A stretch of DNA of 64,000 nucleotides from assembly GCA_022648325.1 (NCBI GenBank), contig JALCMG010000002.1, forward strand, positions 124,001-188,000. Reading direction: 5' to 3'. The notes beneath the pieces are model-generated. The model searched no databases and had not been told where the DNA came from. It saw nothing but the letters and a program-made list of their open reading frames with translations. Origin of the DNA: Olsenella sp. GTDB taxonomy: Bacteria > Actinomycetota > Coriobacteriia > Coriobacteriales > Atopobiaceae. The position numbers and the translations under genes are program-made. Positions 44,596 to 54,117 of the stretch are shown in pieces. How positions within the stretch are numbered: position 1 is the first letter of the stretch; every line of letters starts with the position of its first letter.

Positions 44596-46035
44596 CTAGT
44601 CGAGCTTCTCCCACTCGTGATGGAAGGACTCGTCGTGCGGTCGGTCATCTCTATGGAACGTGTGAGCGCCAAACCAGTCGCGCTGGGCTTGGCACATGTT
44701 CGCCTCGAGCTTCTCCGAGGTGTAGCCATCGAAATACTGTAGAGAGGTAACCATCGTGGGGATGTAGAGGCCGCACTCGATGGCCTTGGCGACGACGCGG
44801 CGGTAGGCAGGGATGGCAGCCCTGATCTCCTCGCGGAACTCGTCCGTAAGGATGAGGTTCACGACCTTCTTCCCCTCGCTGTACGCGGACTTGATGCGGT
44901 CGAGGAAGTCGGCACGGATGATGCAGCCCTCGCGCCAAAGCAGCGCGATATCGCCGAGCTTGAGATCCCAGCCGTGCTCGTCCGAGGCGGCGGAGAGCAG
45001 CTGGAAGCCCTGTGCATAGGCGATAATCTTGTTCGCGTAGACTGCCTGCTCAAGGTCGGCCAGGAAGGCTTCCCTGTCCTCGATGTGCGCAGACGGCCTC
45101 TCGGGGAAGGCCTTCGACGCCTCGACGCGCTGGCCCTTGATGGCAGAGAGGTTGCGGGCGAAGACCGCCTCGGCCATGGTGGGGATGGGCATGTGCATCT
45201 CGAGGCCGTCGATGGCCGTCCACATGCCGGTCCCCTTCTGGGCGGCCTCGTCCAGGATGTGGTCGATGAGGTCGACACCAGTCTCGGGGTCCTTCTCCCG
45301 CAGGATCTTGTACGTGATGTCGACCAGGAACGAGTTGAGGCGGCCGTTGTTCCAGCCCTCGAAGACGTCGGCCATCTCGGCGTTGCTCATGCCGAGCAGC
45401 CGCTTCATGATCCAGTAGGCCTCGTCGATGTTCTGGATGTCGCCGTACTCGATGCCGTTGTGCACCATCTTGACGTAGTGGCCGGATCCCTCGGGGCCGA
45501 TGTAGTCGCAACAGGGCGAGCCGTCCCCCGTGTGCGCGGAGATGTCGGTGAGGATCTTGGCGAGGTACGTGTCGTAGAGCTTCTTGTCTCCGCTGGGCAT
45601 GATGGAGGGGCCGACGAGGGCGCCCTTCTCGCCACCGGACACGCCCATGCCGAAGAAGTTGATGCCCATCTCCGCGTAGTGATCCATGCGGCGCTTGGTG
45701 TCCTTGTAATAGGTGTTGCCGGCGTCAATGACGATGTCGCCCTTCTCGAGGTACGGGAGCAGCTCGTCGGTAACCGCGTCCACGACAGGGCCGGCCTTGA
45801 CCATGAGGATGATCTTACGGGGAGTCTCGAGGGAGTCGCAGAACGACTTGAGGTCGTACGCATCGCTCACGAGCCTCTCGCGCCCCTCGTGGCCGCGGAC
45901 GCGCTCCTCCATGAACTTCTTTGTTGCCTCGCCGTGCCTATTGAAGACTGAAACGGAGTACCCTTTGCTGGCAATGTTCAAGGCGAGACTCTGTCCCATG
46001 ACACCCATACCAAAGACTCCAACATAGCTACCCAT
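44596..46035 (-). CDS. gnd: 6-phosphogluconate dehydrogenase (decarboxylating)
   Basis: This 479-residue enzyme oxidises 6-phosphogluconate to ribulose 5-phosphate, CO2 and NAD(P)H. The Rossmann start has VGVFGMGVMG (5-14), then FNRHGEAT, with the substrate segment IGPEGSGHYVKMVHNGIEYGD and the catalytic Lys within it. The full length is right for the dimeric long type. It is divergent from the RpiR regulator. GAGAGGAGC lies upstream of the ATG. Confidence 0.95.
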   Translation of the reverse strand: MGSYVGVFGMGVMGQSLALNIASKGYSVSVFNRHGEATKKFMEERVRGHEGRERLVSDAYDLKSFCDSLETPRKIILMVKAGPVVDAVTDELLPYLEKGDIVIDAGNTYYKDTKRRMDHYAEMGINFFGMGVSGGEKGALVGPSIMPSGDKKLYDTYLAKILTDISAHTGDGSPCCDYIGPEGSGHYVKMVHNGIEYGDIQNIDEAYWIMKRLLGMSNAEMADVFEGWNNGRLNSFLVDITYKILREKDPETGVDLIDHILDEAAQKGTGMWTAIDGLEMHMPIPTMAEAVFARNLSAIKGQRVEASKAFPERPSAHIEDREAFLADLEQAVYANKIIAYAQGFQLLSAASDEHGWDLKLGDIALLWREGCIIRADFLDRIKSAYSEGKKVVNLILTDEFREEIRAAIPAYRRVVAKAIECGLYIPTMVTSLQYFDGYTSEKLEANMCQAQRDWFGAHTFHRDDRPHDESFHHEWEKLD

Positions 46036-46379
46036 CGTGCTCCTCTCGTCAGCAATACTTGGTTGCGGAACGACAAGTACTATGACGCTTTTCCAACTAA
46101 TTTTTTTCTATTTTCCATAAACGGCGAAATATTTTTTGTGAACGTTATTCCGGGTTCTCTCTTTTCACGATTGCGAACCCAGTGAATCATCTGTGCGGCA
46201 GTTGTGCTGAGATGAGAAGATTGAGACTTCTTATACACTTGGCTCGGAAAGCATTGTTTACCTGCTAAAATGTTTATGTATTTTCACTTTCCCAGACACG
46301 AGAGTCAGGACAGTAGATGTTCCGACAGCCGGCACGTTCCCACCCTGCTGCGCTCTATCCGGAAACATAGGAGTGCGTT
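46036..46379. promoter_or_regulatory. Divergent promoter region between gnd and rpiR-type gene
   Basis: This 344-base gap holds no gene. It is AT-rich at 46100-46140 (gnd side) and contains an extended -10 TGCTAAAAT at 46263-46271 for the rpiR-type gene. No operator could be proven. Confidence 0.4.
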
Positions 46380-47261
46380 ATGCCCGTCCACAACAGCTCG
46401 GTCCTACTTAAGATCAAGGCTGCGATGCCTTCCTTCTCCTCCAAGGAGAAGGAAATCGCTGAATACGTAATTTCTAACCCCGATGATGCCTCACTCATGA
46501 CCATCTCCGAGATGGCATCCGCCTTGGGTCTTGCGGACTCCACTGTCTTCAAATTCACAAAAAAGCTCGGTTATCAGGGATTTCGCGACTTCAGGAACGA
46601 CCTTCTCACCGATGCTTACAACCCGGAGATATCCGTCCACGAGAACGTCTCATGCGATGACTCCGCTATCGACATCGCCAGCAAGGTTTTTCGCTCGTCA
46701 ATCATGTCGCTGGAGGATACCGCGAAGCTTTTCGATGCGGATGACCTCGAGAAGGCCGTTCAGCTCCTGCTCGATGCACGGCGCATCTCGTTCTATGGCA
46801 GTGGCGAATCGAACGCTGTTGCCTATGACGCATACCAGAAGTTCCTTCGCTCCCCTATCGAGGTCCAGTTCGCCGCGGACTACCACGTACAGCTCATGCA
46901 AGCCTCCCTGCTTGGAGAGGATGACTGCATTTTTGCCATAAGCCACACCGGCCTCTCAGAGGGAATAATCGACATCGCGCGCATTGCGAAGGACGCAGGC
47001 GCCAAGGTGATTGCGGTGACGAGCTATCCCTCGAAGTACCTGGAGCGCTTCTCGGATGTCATCCTGCTCTCGGCATCGGAGGAGACGGGGTATCGTTCGG
47101 AGTCACTCTCAAGCAGAATCTCTCAACTTGCCCTCATCGATTCGCTCTACACAACCGTTATGTTCCGCAAACCAGGTGTTCCAGAGTCTCTTCACGCCAT
47201 CAGGTCTGCGATTAGCCTCACCAAGCTCGACAACCCCGAGAACTACATGTCGCAGCTCTAG
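46380..47261 (+). CDS. RpiR/MurR-type transcriptional regulator
   Basis: This 293-residue regulator has an N-terminal helix-turn-helix (about 1-77: FSSKEKEIAEYVISNP, ISEMASALGLADSTVFKFTKKLGYQGF) and a C-terminal SIS domain (about 120-260: ISFYGSGESNAVAYD, FAISHTGLSEGIIDIA) that binds a phosphosugar. It is divergent from gnd and convergent with the GldA-like gene, so it probably controls gnd and the sugar-acid genes around it (inference from position). TAGGAG precedes the ATG. Confidence 0.9.
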   Translation: MPVHNSSVLLKIKAAMPSFSSKEKEIAEYVISNPDDASLMTISEMASALGLADSTVFKFTKKLGYQGFRDFRNDLLTDAYNPEISVHENVSCDDSAIDIASKVFRSSIMSLEDTAKLFDADDLEKAVQLLLDARRISFYGSGESNAVAYDAYQKFLRSPIEVQFAADYHVQLMQASLLGEDDCIFAISHTGLSEGIIDIARIAKDAGAKVIAVTSYPSKYLERFSDVILLSASEETGYRSESLSSRISQLALIDSLYTTVMFRKPGVPESLHAIRSAISLTKLDNPENYMSQL

Positions 47262-47301
47262 TTGGGGTGTTACAGGGCTTTTCCCATGCCAAGCATAAAG
47301 T

Positions 47302-47335
47302 GGTTCCAGCTGCCTCCCCCCTGGCAGCCGGGACC
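47302..47335. terminator. Bidirectional hairpin between convergent genes
   Basis: The arms 47302-47314 and 47323-47335 pair at 11 of 13 positions (GCTGCC/GGCAGC core), between the rpiR-type gene and the convergent GldA-like gene. T-runs are weak. Confidence 0.5.
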
Positions 47336-47396
47336 GCTTGCTATTCGGCCCGCGATACCTAACCTCGCGAACGCGGAATAGGCGTGGAAAAACTAC

Positions 47397-48494
47397 CTAT
47401 GCCATCTCGTGAACGGCATTGTGGAGTCGCTTGCGATCTGCGGGATCGGTGCTCGTGAAGTGTCGCGAGTTCGCGATGTACTCCTCGATCTTGTCCATGT
47501 TCTCCTCTGTAGGCCCGATGCCAAGGTCGGAGAGCGTGAGCGGCATGTCCATCTTGCGCATGAAGTCGCGCAGCTCTGCCTCCTTCTCCCCCTGTCCGTT
47601 GAAGTAGAGCTGGCAGAACAGTCCAACTCCCACGATTTCGCCGTGAATTGCTTCTGCCGCCTCTTTGGTGAAGATTGTGCGCACGCCATCATAGATTACA
47701 TGCGCGAGTTCCGACTGTTTGAAGCTCTTCGTAGTGTTTGCGATAACACCCGTCACCGGGACATTCATGAACGCAACGTCATAGAGCGTCTTTGTAGCCT
47801 TGTGCTGCCTGTTGTCCTCAATCGCATTGAGAGCATTCTGCTCAAGCACTGAATACGTATAGCACGCGATGCTATAGGCGGAGAAGATATCGATGGGGGT
47901 ATCCTCTTCCTTTAGGGCGGGCTGCCCATTGAGCATCTCGATGCGCTTTGCCATCGCATCTACAATGCCCGCAGCGTTATAGCGGATAGGGCAGTCTGCG
48001 ATGACATCCATGTCCATGAGGCAGGCGTCTATCTCGTGATCAAACCTCCAGCTGAGCTTCTTGCCGCCTTCCGGAGTATACATAACGCTCATGCAAGTAA
48101 ATGGTGCACATGTGGAAGCGGAAGTGGGCACGTTTACGGTCCCCAGGTTTGCCACCTCCCCAACTGCCTTGGCGAGGTCCATGATCTTACCGCCACCAAC
48201 GCCAACTATCTCCTGCGCGCCATATGCATGCGCCTTGTCGGCAAGCGCCTTTGCTTCCTCAAAGGAGCACCAGCCGCCGAAAACCTCCAGCTGAAAGTCA
48301 ACGCCTGCTGCATTCATGCTTGCTGTGAACTTATCCTTTACGGCATCCCAGGCACGCGGACCGGAAACCACCAGAACCCTGCGACCAAAACGACGGATCT
48401 CTTCGCCGATGTGGTCGAGAAGCCCACTCTCCTGACGATACCTTCCCGCACCGAACTTAATAGCGCTATCGAGTTTAGTCGTGCTGCTAGCCAT
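47397..48494 (-). CDS. Iron-containing alcohol dehydrogenase, GldA-like
   Basis: This 365-residue enzyme resembles glycerol dehydrogenase. VGVGGGKIMDLAKAVG (NAD-binding loop), VPTSASTCAPFTCMSVMY, DMDVIADCP and the two metal-binding His in SELAHVIYDG and EAIHGEIVGVG are present. It would reduce or oxidise a polyol or hydroxyketone with NAD. Placement after KDPG aldolase suggests a sugar-acid role rather than glycerol. ATG 48492-48494 follows GAGAGGAGC. Confidence 0.88.
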   Translation of the reverse strand: MASSTTKLDSAIKFGAGRYRQESGLLDHIGEEIRRFGRRVLVVSGPRAWDAVKDKFTASMNAAGVDFQLEVFGGWCSFEEAKALADKAHAYGAQEIVGVGGGKIMDLAKAVGEVANLGTVNVPTSASTCAPFTCMSVMYTPEGGKKLSWRFDHEIDACLMDMDVIADCPIRYNAAGIVDAMAKRIEMLNGQPALKEEDTPIDIFSAYSIACYTYSVLEQNALNAIEDNRQHKATKTLYDVAFMNVPVTGVIANTTKSFKQSELAHVIYDGVRTIFTKEAAEAIHGEIVGVGLFCQLYFNGQGEKEAELRDFMRKMDMPLTLSDLGIGPTEENMDKIEEYIANSRHFTSTDPADRKRLHNAVHEMA

Positions 48495-48559
48495 TGACCT
48501 TGCTCCTCTCATTTGCCGGTTGAATGACAGTGGCATCACTGCTCCACCGATTGGGGTGT

Positions 48560-49219
48560 TTACAGACCCCTAATTTCACGAACTACCTGCGCCGCCTCGG
48601 CTGACTTGTGCTGCACTTCGCTGAAGTCACCGTTTTGGAAGAGAGCCGGCTTCACCATCCACGTACCTCCGGCAGCGATGATTGCCTTGTCTGTCAGGTA
48701 ATCACGAAGGTTGTCGGTGTTAACGCCACCGGTAGGCATAAAACGATGACCGACGAACACCGATGCCAGAGCATCAATGGCCTTAAGACCGCCATAGATT
48801 CCAGCGGGGAAAAACTTTGTCACCTCAATGCCCCTGTTTACCAGTGCGGTAAGCTCAGTGGGAGTAACGCCTGCGGGAATCACGTCGACTTTGTTCTCAA
48901 GGCACCAGTCAACAACCTTGAGGTCAAAGCCGGGACTCACAATGAACTTTGCTCCGGCATCCACTGCCCTCTTTGCCTGATCAAGGTTAAGGACAGTGCC
49001 CGCACCAACCAGAACATCAGGGCAGCTTGTGGCAATAGAGTGAATGCAGTCTGCTGCGGCGGAAGTCCTAAATGTTACCTCTGCTACAGGCAACCCACCC
49101 TTTTGGAGGGCATTGCCCATGGGGACGGCATCCTCAACTTTCTCGAGGACGACTACCGGCATAACGCCAATTCTCTCGACATTTTCGTAAAACCCATCTT
49201 GCCTCATATACTCTGTCAT
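48560..49219 (-). CDS. eda: 2-dehydro-3-deoxyphosphogluconate (KDPG) aldolase
   Basis: This 219-residue class I aldolase splits KDPG to pyruvate and glyceraldehyde 3-phosphate. VAEVTFRTSAA has the catalytic Glu, GAGTVLNLDQAKRAVDAGAKFIVSPGF is the phosphate loop, and TKFFPAG holds the Schiff-base Lys. It is first in a two-gene unit with the GldA-like dehydrogenase. ATG 49217-49219 has AAGGAG upstream. It could also accept KDPGal, as some homologues do. Confidence 0.93.
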   Translation of the reverse strand: MTEYMRQDGFYENVERIGVMPVVVLEKVEDAVPMGNALQKGGLPVAEVTFRTSAAADCIHSIATSCPDVLVGAGTVLNLDQAKRAVDAGAKFIVSPGFDLKVVDWCLENKVDVIPAGVTPTELTALVNRGIEVTKFFPAGIYGGLKAIDALASVFVGHRFMPTGGVNTDNLRDYLTDKAIIAAGGTWMVKPALFQNGDFSEVQHKSAEAAQVVREIRGL

Positions 49220-49257
49220 GAGTGTCTCCTTGGGCCGATTCAACCGGTACGTAACTC

Positions 49258-49307
49258 ATTATAGAAAGTTTTTTCGTTTTTTCTTAACTTCAAAGAAAAT
49301 TTTCTTT
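49258..49307 (-). promoter_or_regulatory. Promoter and palindromic operator candidate for eda
   Basis: TATAAT (plus-strand 49258-49263) is a good -10 on the minus strand, with TTAAGA 18 bases upstream (49282-49287). The perfect 16-base palindrome AAAGAAAATTTTCTTT follows at 49292-49307, just upstream of the -35, where a regulator such as the RpiR protein could bind. Confidence 0.45.
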
Positions 49308-49851
49308 ATATCTGTCCCTATTGGCCGTTAGGGCTCATGTAGCAACCGCTCAGGCCAGCCAGTCATAAAATGAAGGGGCCTAAAATTGGTGCAAGCCTGT
49401 CGATTGGCTGAATCGAATGACTGCATCGAACTGGCTCGCCTTGCACTTTTTCGCCTCTCGACGTGCCGAACTGGCGCTCGTTACACGTGGTTTCAAAGGT
49501 TGGTCGGGTAGTGGGTACTACAGATAGATTGAGTTATTGATATAGGCACCAGATGCAGTGGCGCTCGTTCGACGGTACTTGGATGGCGGCGAAACCCCAT
49601 GTAATGAAGGCCGGTTCGGCGCACTTCCAGAGTTCAACAGCCATCCGTTGGGACTTCGCCGCACACAAATCCCCGCCATTCGAGTCCCTCCCCGTCCCTC
49701 AACCTTCCCCTCTTCGAAATTGCGTAGAAACAAGCTCTTCCAGCATTGGGAAACAAAGGCACGGTACAGTGGTGTGCGTACAAGGGCGCCAGCGAGCAGC
49801 AACCCCCGCACGGTGCCTCCGGGAAAGTTCAGGGACAGGAGAAGAGGCAGT
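49308..49851. other. Non-coding interval before glutamine synthetase III
   Basis: This 544-base interval, part of the 632 bases between the eda and glutamine synthetase starts, has no supported gene. Open frames on both strands lack any protein-like pattern. It probably contains the glutamine synthetase promoter and leader; no riboswitch was recognised. Confidence 0.6.
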
Positions 49852-51942
49852 ATGGCAACGGACAAGGTCTCAGAGGAATACGGGAGCCTGCTGTTCACCG
49901 ACAAGGACATGCAGGAGCGTCTCCCCAAGCCGACCTACAAGAAGCTCATGCAGGTCATCAAGGAGGGCGCGCCTCTCGACATCGACATCGCCAACGAGGT
50001 CGCACACGCCATGAAGGAGTGGGCCCTCGAGAAGGGTGCCACGCACTACACCCACTGGTTCCAGCCGCTTACGGGCATCACGTCCGAGAAGCACGACAGC
50101 TTCATCTCCCCCAACGGCGATGGCTCCGTGCTCATGACCTTCTCCGGCAAGGAGCTGGTCCAGGGCGAGCCCGACGCCTCGAGCTTCCCCTCCGGCGGCC
50201 TTCGCGCCACCTTCGAGGCCCGCGGCTACACGGTCTGGGATCCCACCAGCCCCGCCTTCATCAAGGACGAGGTCCTCTGCATCCCCACGGCCTTCATCAG
50301 CTACACCGGCGAGGCGCTCGACAAGAAGACCCCGCTGCTTCGCTCTGAGGTCGCCCTCGAGAAGCAGGCCAAGCGCTTGCTGGCCCTCTTTGGGCAGAAG
50401 CCGCATCGCGTCTATACCACCATCGGCCCGGAGCAGGAGTACTTCCTCATCAAGGAGGAGGACTACCAGGCTCGCCCCGACCTCATCCTCACCGGCCGCA
50501 CGCTCTTTGGCTGCGAGCCCGCAAAGGGTCAGGAGCTCGAGGAGCACTACTTCGGCGCCATCCGCCCAACGGTCAACGAGTTCATGAAGGAGCTCGATGA
50601 CGAGCTCTGGAAGCTCGGCATCCCCGCCAAGACCAAGCACAACGAGGTCGCACCGAGCCAGCACGAGCTCGCCCCCATCTTCGAGAAAGGCTTGCTTGCT
50701 ATCGACGACAACCTCCTCACCATGGAAAAGATGAAGCTCATCGCCTCCCACCATGGCCTGGTCTGCCTGCAGCACGAGAAGCCCTTCAACTATGTGAACG
50801 GCTCCGGCAAGCACAATAACTGGTCGCTTTGTGCCGACAACAAGAACCTCCTTGAGCCGGGCGACGACCCTCAGGACAACCTCCAGTTCCTGGTCTTCCT
50901 CGCCTGCCTTGTGGCCGCCGTCGACGACCACGCGGACCTGCTGCGCATGTCTGTTGCCTCTGCGGGTAACGACCACCGTCTCGGTGCCAACGAGGCGCCA
51001 CCGGCAATTATCTCTGTCTTCCTGGGCGACGCTCTCACGCCTATCGTCGAGGCGCTCGTAAAGAAGGAGCAGCCTGAGGCCCACGATCGTGAGTCCATCG
51101 ATCTTGGCGTCCCGCAGCTGCCCGAGGTCCTGCGCGACAACACCGACCGCAACCGCACTTCTCCGTTTGCCTTCACCGGCAACAAGTTCGAGTTCCGTAT
51201 GTGCGGCAGCCAGCAGAACCTCTCTGACCCCAACGTCATCCTCAACACCGCTGTCGCCGAGCAGTGCGAGCGCTTCGTCGACTACGTCGCCGACCGCGCC
51301 GACGAGGATTTCACCACCGTTGCCATGCGCTTCGTGCGTCACACCTTCCGTGATCACCAGCGCATCCTCTTCGACGGCAACGGCTACTCCGAGGAGTGGG
51401 AGACCGAGGCGGCCCGTCGCGGCCTGCCCAACTTCAAGACCACGCCCGACGCCCTGCCTGCGCTGGCCAAGCCCGAGAACATCAAGTTCTTCGAGAAGTA
51501 CGGTGTCCTTAGTGAGCCCGAGGTTCATGCCCGCTACGTGGCGAAGGCCGAGCAGTACGCCAAGCTTCTCAACATCGAGGCCAACACCATGGTCTACATG
51601 ACGCGCCACATGTACCTGCCTGCCCTCTTCGACTACTCCGGCGATATCGCCACGAGCGTCGCAACCAAGGCCGAGCTGGGCATCGACGCCAAGGCCGAGA
51701 AGAAGATGGTGAGCGTCCTCACCGACGGCATCAACGCTATCTCCGATGCCGTTGACGACCTCGAGGCCAAGAATGCACAGGCCAAGGGTCTTGAGGATCC
51801 GCAGGCTGCCGACGACTGCTACCGTGACGTCGTCATCCCCGCGATGACCACGCTGCGCACCGCTGTCGATGACATGGAGAAGGTCTGCGGTCACGACTAC
51901 TGGCCCGTCCCGAGCTACAACAAGATGCTCTTCTACGTGTAA
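49852..51942 (+). CDS. glnN: Glutamine synthetase, type III
   Basis: This 696-residue enzyme makes glutamine from glutamate, ammonia and ATP. Its length and the motifs place it in [14 protein letters not shown] (metal-binding acids), [26 protein letters not shown], and [20 protein letters not shown], with [23 protein letters not shown] near the active site. It has an extra C-terminal helical region. ATG 49852 follows AGGAGAAGAGG; a longer in-frame start at 49558 is not supported. A strong terminator follows. With GltBD it would form the GS-GOGAT cycle. Confidence 0.95.
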   Translation: MATDKVSEEYGSLLFTDKDMQERLPKPTYKKLMQVIKEGAPLDIDIANEVAHAMKEWALEKGATHYTHWFQPLTGITSEKHDSFISPNGDGSVLMTFSGKELVQGEPDASSFPSGGLRATFEARGYTVWDPTSPAFIKDEVLCIPTAFISYTGEALDKKTPLLRSEVALEKQAKRLLALFGQKPHRVYTTIGPEQEYFLIKEEDYQARPDLILTGRTLFGCEPAKGQELEEHYFGAIRPTVNEFMKELDDELWKLGIPAKTKHNEVAPSQHELAPIFEKGLLAIDDNLLTMEKMKLIASHHGLVCLQHEKPFNYVNGSGKHNNWSLCADNKNLLEPGDDPQDNLQFLVFLACLVAAVDDHADLLRMSVASAGNDHRLGANEAPPAIISVFLGDALTPIVEALVKKEQPEAHDRESIDLGVPQLPEVLRDNTDRNRTSPFAFTGNKFEFRMCGSQQNLSDPNVILNTAVAEQCERFVDYVADRADEDFTTVAMRFVRHTFRDHQRILFDGNGYSEEWETEAARRGLPNFKTTPDALPALAKPENIKFFEKYGVLSEPEVHARYVAKAEQYAKLLNIEANTMVYMTRHMYLPALFDYSGDIATSVATKAELGIDAKAEKKMVSVLTDGINAISDAVDDLEAKNAQAKGLEDPQAADDCYRDVVIPAMTTLRTAVDDMEKVCGHDYWPVPSYNKMLFYV

Positions 51943-51970
51943 GCGCAGAGCAGGTCGAGTAATGGGAGCC

Positions 51971-51994
51971 CCTCCGCAACTAGAGTTGCGGAGG
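51971..51994 (+). terminator. Terminator of glutamine synthetase III
   Basis: CCTCCGCAAC pairs perfectly with GTTGCGGAGG around TAGA, followed by CCCTTCCTTCTTT, 28 bases after the stop. Confidence 0.85.
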
Positions 51995-52070
51995 GCCCTT
52001 CCTTCTTTATCGCAGCAGCTGTAAAACGCCCCTCCAAAGACATTGAAGGTGTCACTCTGTTCTAAAATTG

Positions 52071-52196
52071 CGGTTGCCGGCCCAAATTCGGGGTTTCGCT
52101 TAGTATCACCCCACGGGTGCCATTTCCCTACCTGCGGCTCCGCAAAAAGTTAGGGTTTTCGTACTCGGCAATTCTCGTAAAAAGGGCCGGCAACCG
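52071..52196. repeat. 13-bp terminal inverted repeats enclosing 100 bases
   Basis: CGGTTGCCGGCCC at 52071-52083 and its exact complement at 52184-52196 enclose 100 bases without a gene; flanking bases (AAATTG and AAAATT) extend the symmetry partly. It sits in the 51943-52356 gap beyond the glutamine synthetase terminator. It looks like a small mobile remnant or a large stem-loop. The rest of the gap shows nothing else. Confidence 0.7.
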
Positions 52197-52356
52197 AAAA
52201 TTCTGGGCAGCGAGCTCTCGACACCATGGACTCAGGCCGATGAGAACAAGTGGTTGGGGCCCAAACCACGCGCGACTCAGCGATGGCTGGCCGCCGCCCG
52301 CGCGGTCGCCGCCAACAAGTCCCCGCGACACAGGTCTCCGCGACCGCCGAGCTCCC

Positions 52357-52896
52357 CTACGCCCGATGGTCGCTCGACATGCGGACGCCATCCACGATGC
52401 GAACGACGCCCGCATAGATAAGCGCAATCCCGCAGATAACCATCGCCGTGTCGGCGAAGAGCCCGGGCGAGAACAAAACGAGGGCACCAAGAACGATCGC
52501 GAGAATCGCCCCCGCCTTTGCAATGCCGGCGCTCGGAAGGCCAAGGGTCTGCATCGCGTTCGCCCCATACAATGAGTTAAGGCCAGAAACCAGAATGAAG
52601 ATGCCCAGAAGGATGAAGATCCACGTCACAAAGAAGCCGGGCATGTTCACGAGGAGGACGCCAAAGAGCAGCTCGACAATACCTGCGTAGAGGTCGGCGG
52701 TCGAGAGGATCACGCTCCATCGCGTGAGGGCGCTCGCCAAGGAGACGACGCCCATGATAACCAGCACCCATCCCAGCATGACCGTTATGGTAATCATCGC
52801 CGTCTTGGGATTGGTGAAGAGAATGAATCCCATGATCGCCAGAGCCGCACCGGAAACGATGGTTCCCAGCTTGGTGCTCGTAATCTTGCTGTCCAT
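52357..52896 (-). CDS. HdeD/DUF308 family membrane protein
   Basis: This 179-residue protein has six membrane helices in three repeated pairs, each with the DUF308 pattern (ALAIMGFILFTNP; VSLASAL; GLNSLYGANA). In E. coli HdeD is linked to acid resistance, but most members have no proven role. It is a single gene. Confidence 0.85.
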   Translation of the reverse strand: MDSKITSTKLGTIVSGAALAIMGFILFTNPKTAMITITVMLGWVLVIMGVVSLASALTRWSVILSTADLYAGIVELLFGVLLVNMPGFFVTWIFILLGIFILVSGLNSLYGANAMQTLGLPSAGIAKAGAILAIVLGALVLFSPGLFADTAMVICGIALIYAGVVRIVDGVRMSSDHRA

Positions 52897-52969
52897 GGAT
52901 GCCTCCAGACACGCGAGTCAAACTAACTAGTCAGCTCATACCCATCAGTGGCGCCGACCAACACCAAGA

Positions 52970-53007
52970 GCGGGCGGCCCCTGCGCCATGGCGTAGGGGC
53001 CGCCCGC
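52970..53007 (-). terminator. Strong hairpin after the iron-type ABC operon
   Basis: A perfect 13-base GC stem (GCGGGCGGCCCCT and its complement) with an inner GCCATGGC palindrome lies just beyond palindrome copy 4. There is no T-run. Confidence 0.65.
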
Positions 53008-53011
53008 AGAA

Positions 53012-53037
53012 TGAGACAAAGGGACAGTCCCTTTGTC

Positions 53038-53040
<3 letters not shown>
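53012..53040. repeat. 29-bp palindrome, copy 4
   Basis: This copy is identical to copies 1 and 3. Its last three bases, read on the minus strand, are the TGA stop of the ABC ATPase gene. Confidence 0.95.
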
Positions 53041-54114
<1,074 letters not shown>

Positions 54115-54117
54115 GGG

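Noticed and set aside
49670..49700. tRNA-like T-loop sequence ATTCGAGTC
   Set aside because: The flanking bases cannot form the arm and no acceptor stem or anticodon arm is found.
49870..51894. A 674-codon minus-strand frame
   Set aside because: It is the antisense of glutamine synthetase III, whose motifs are clear on the plus strand.
52117..52575. A 152-codon plus-strand frame
   Set aside because: It crosses the inverted-repeat element and the HdeD gene on the other strand; composition is that of a shadow frame.
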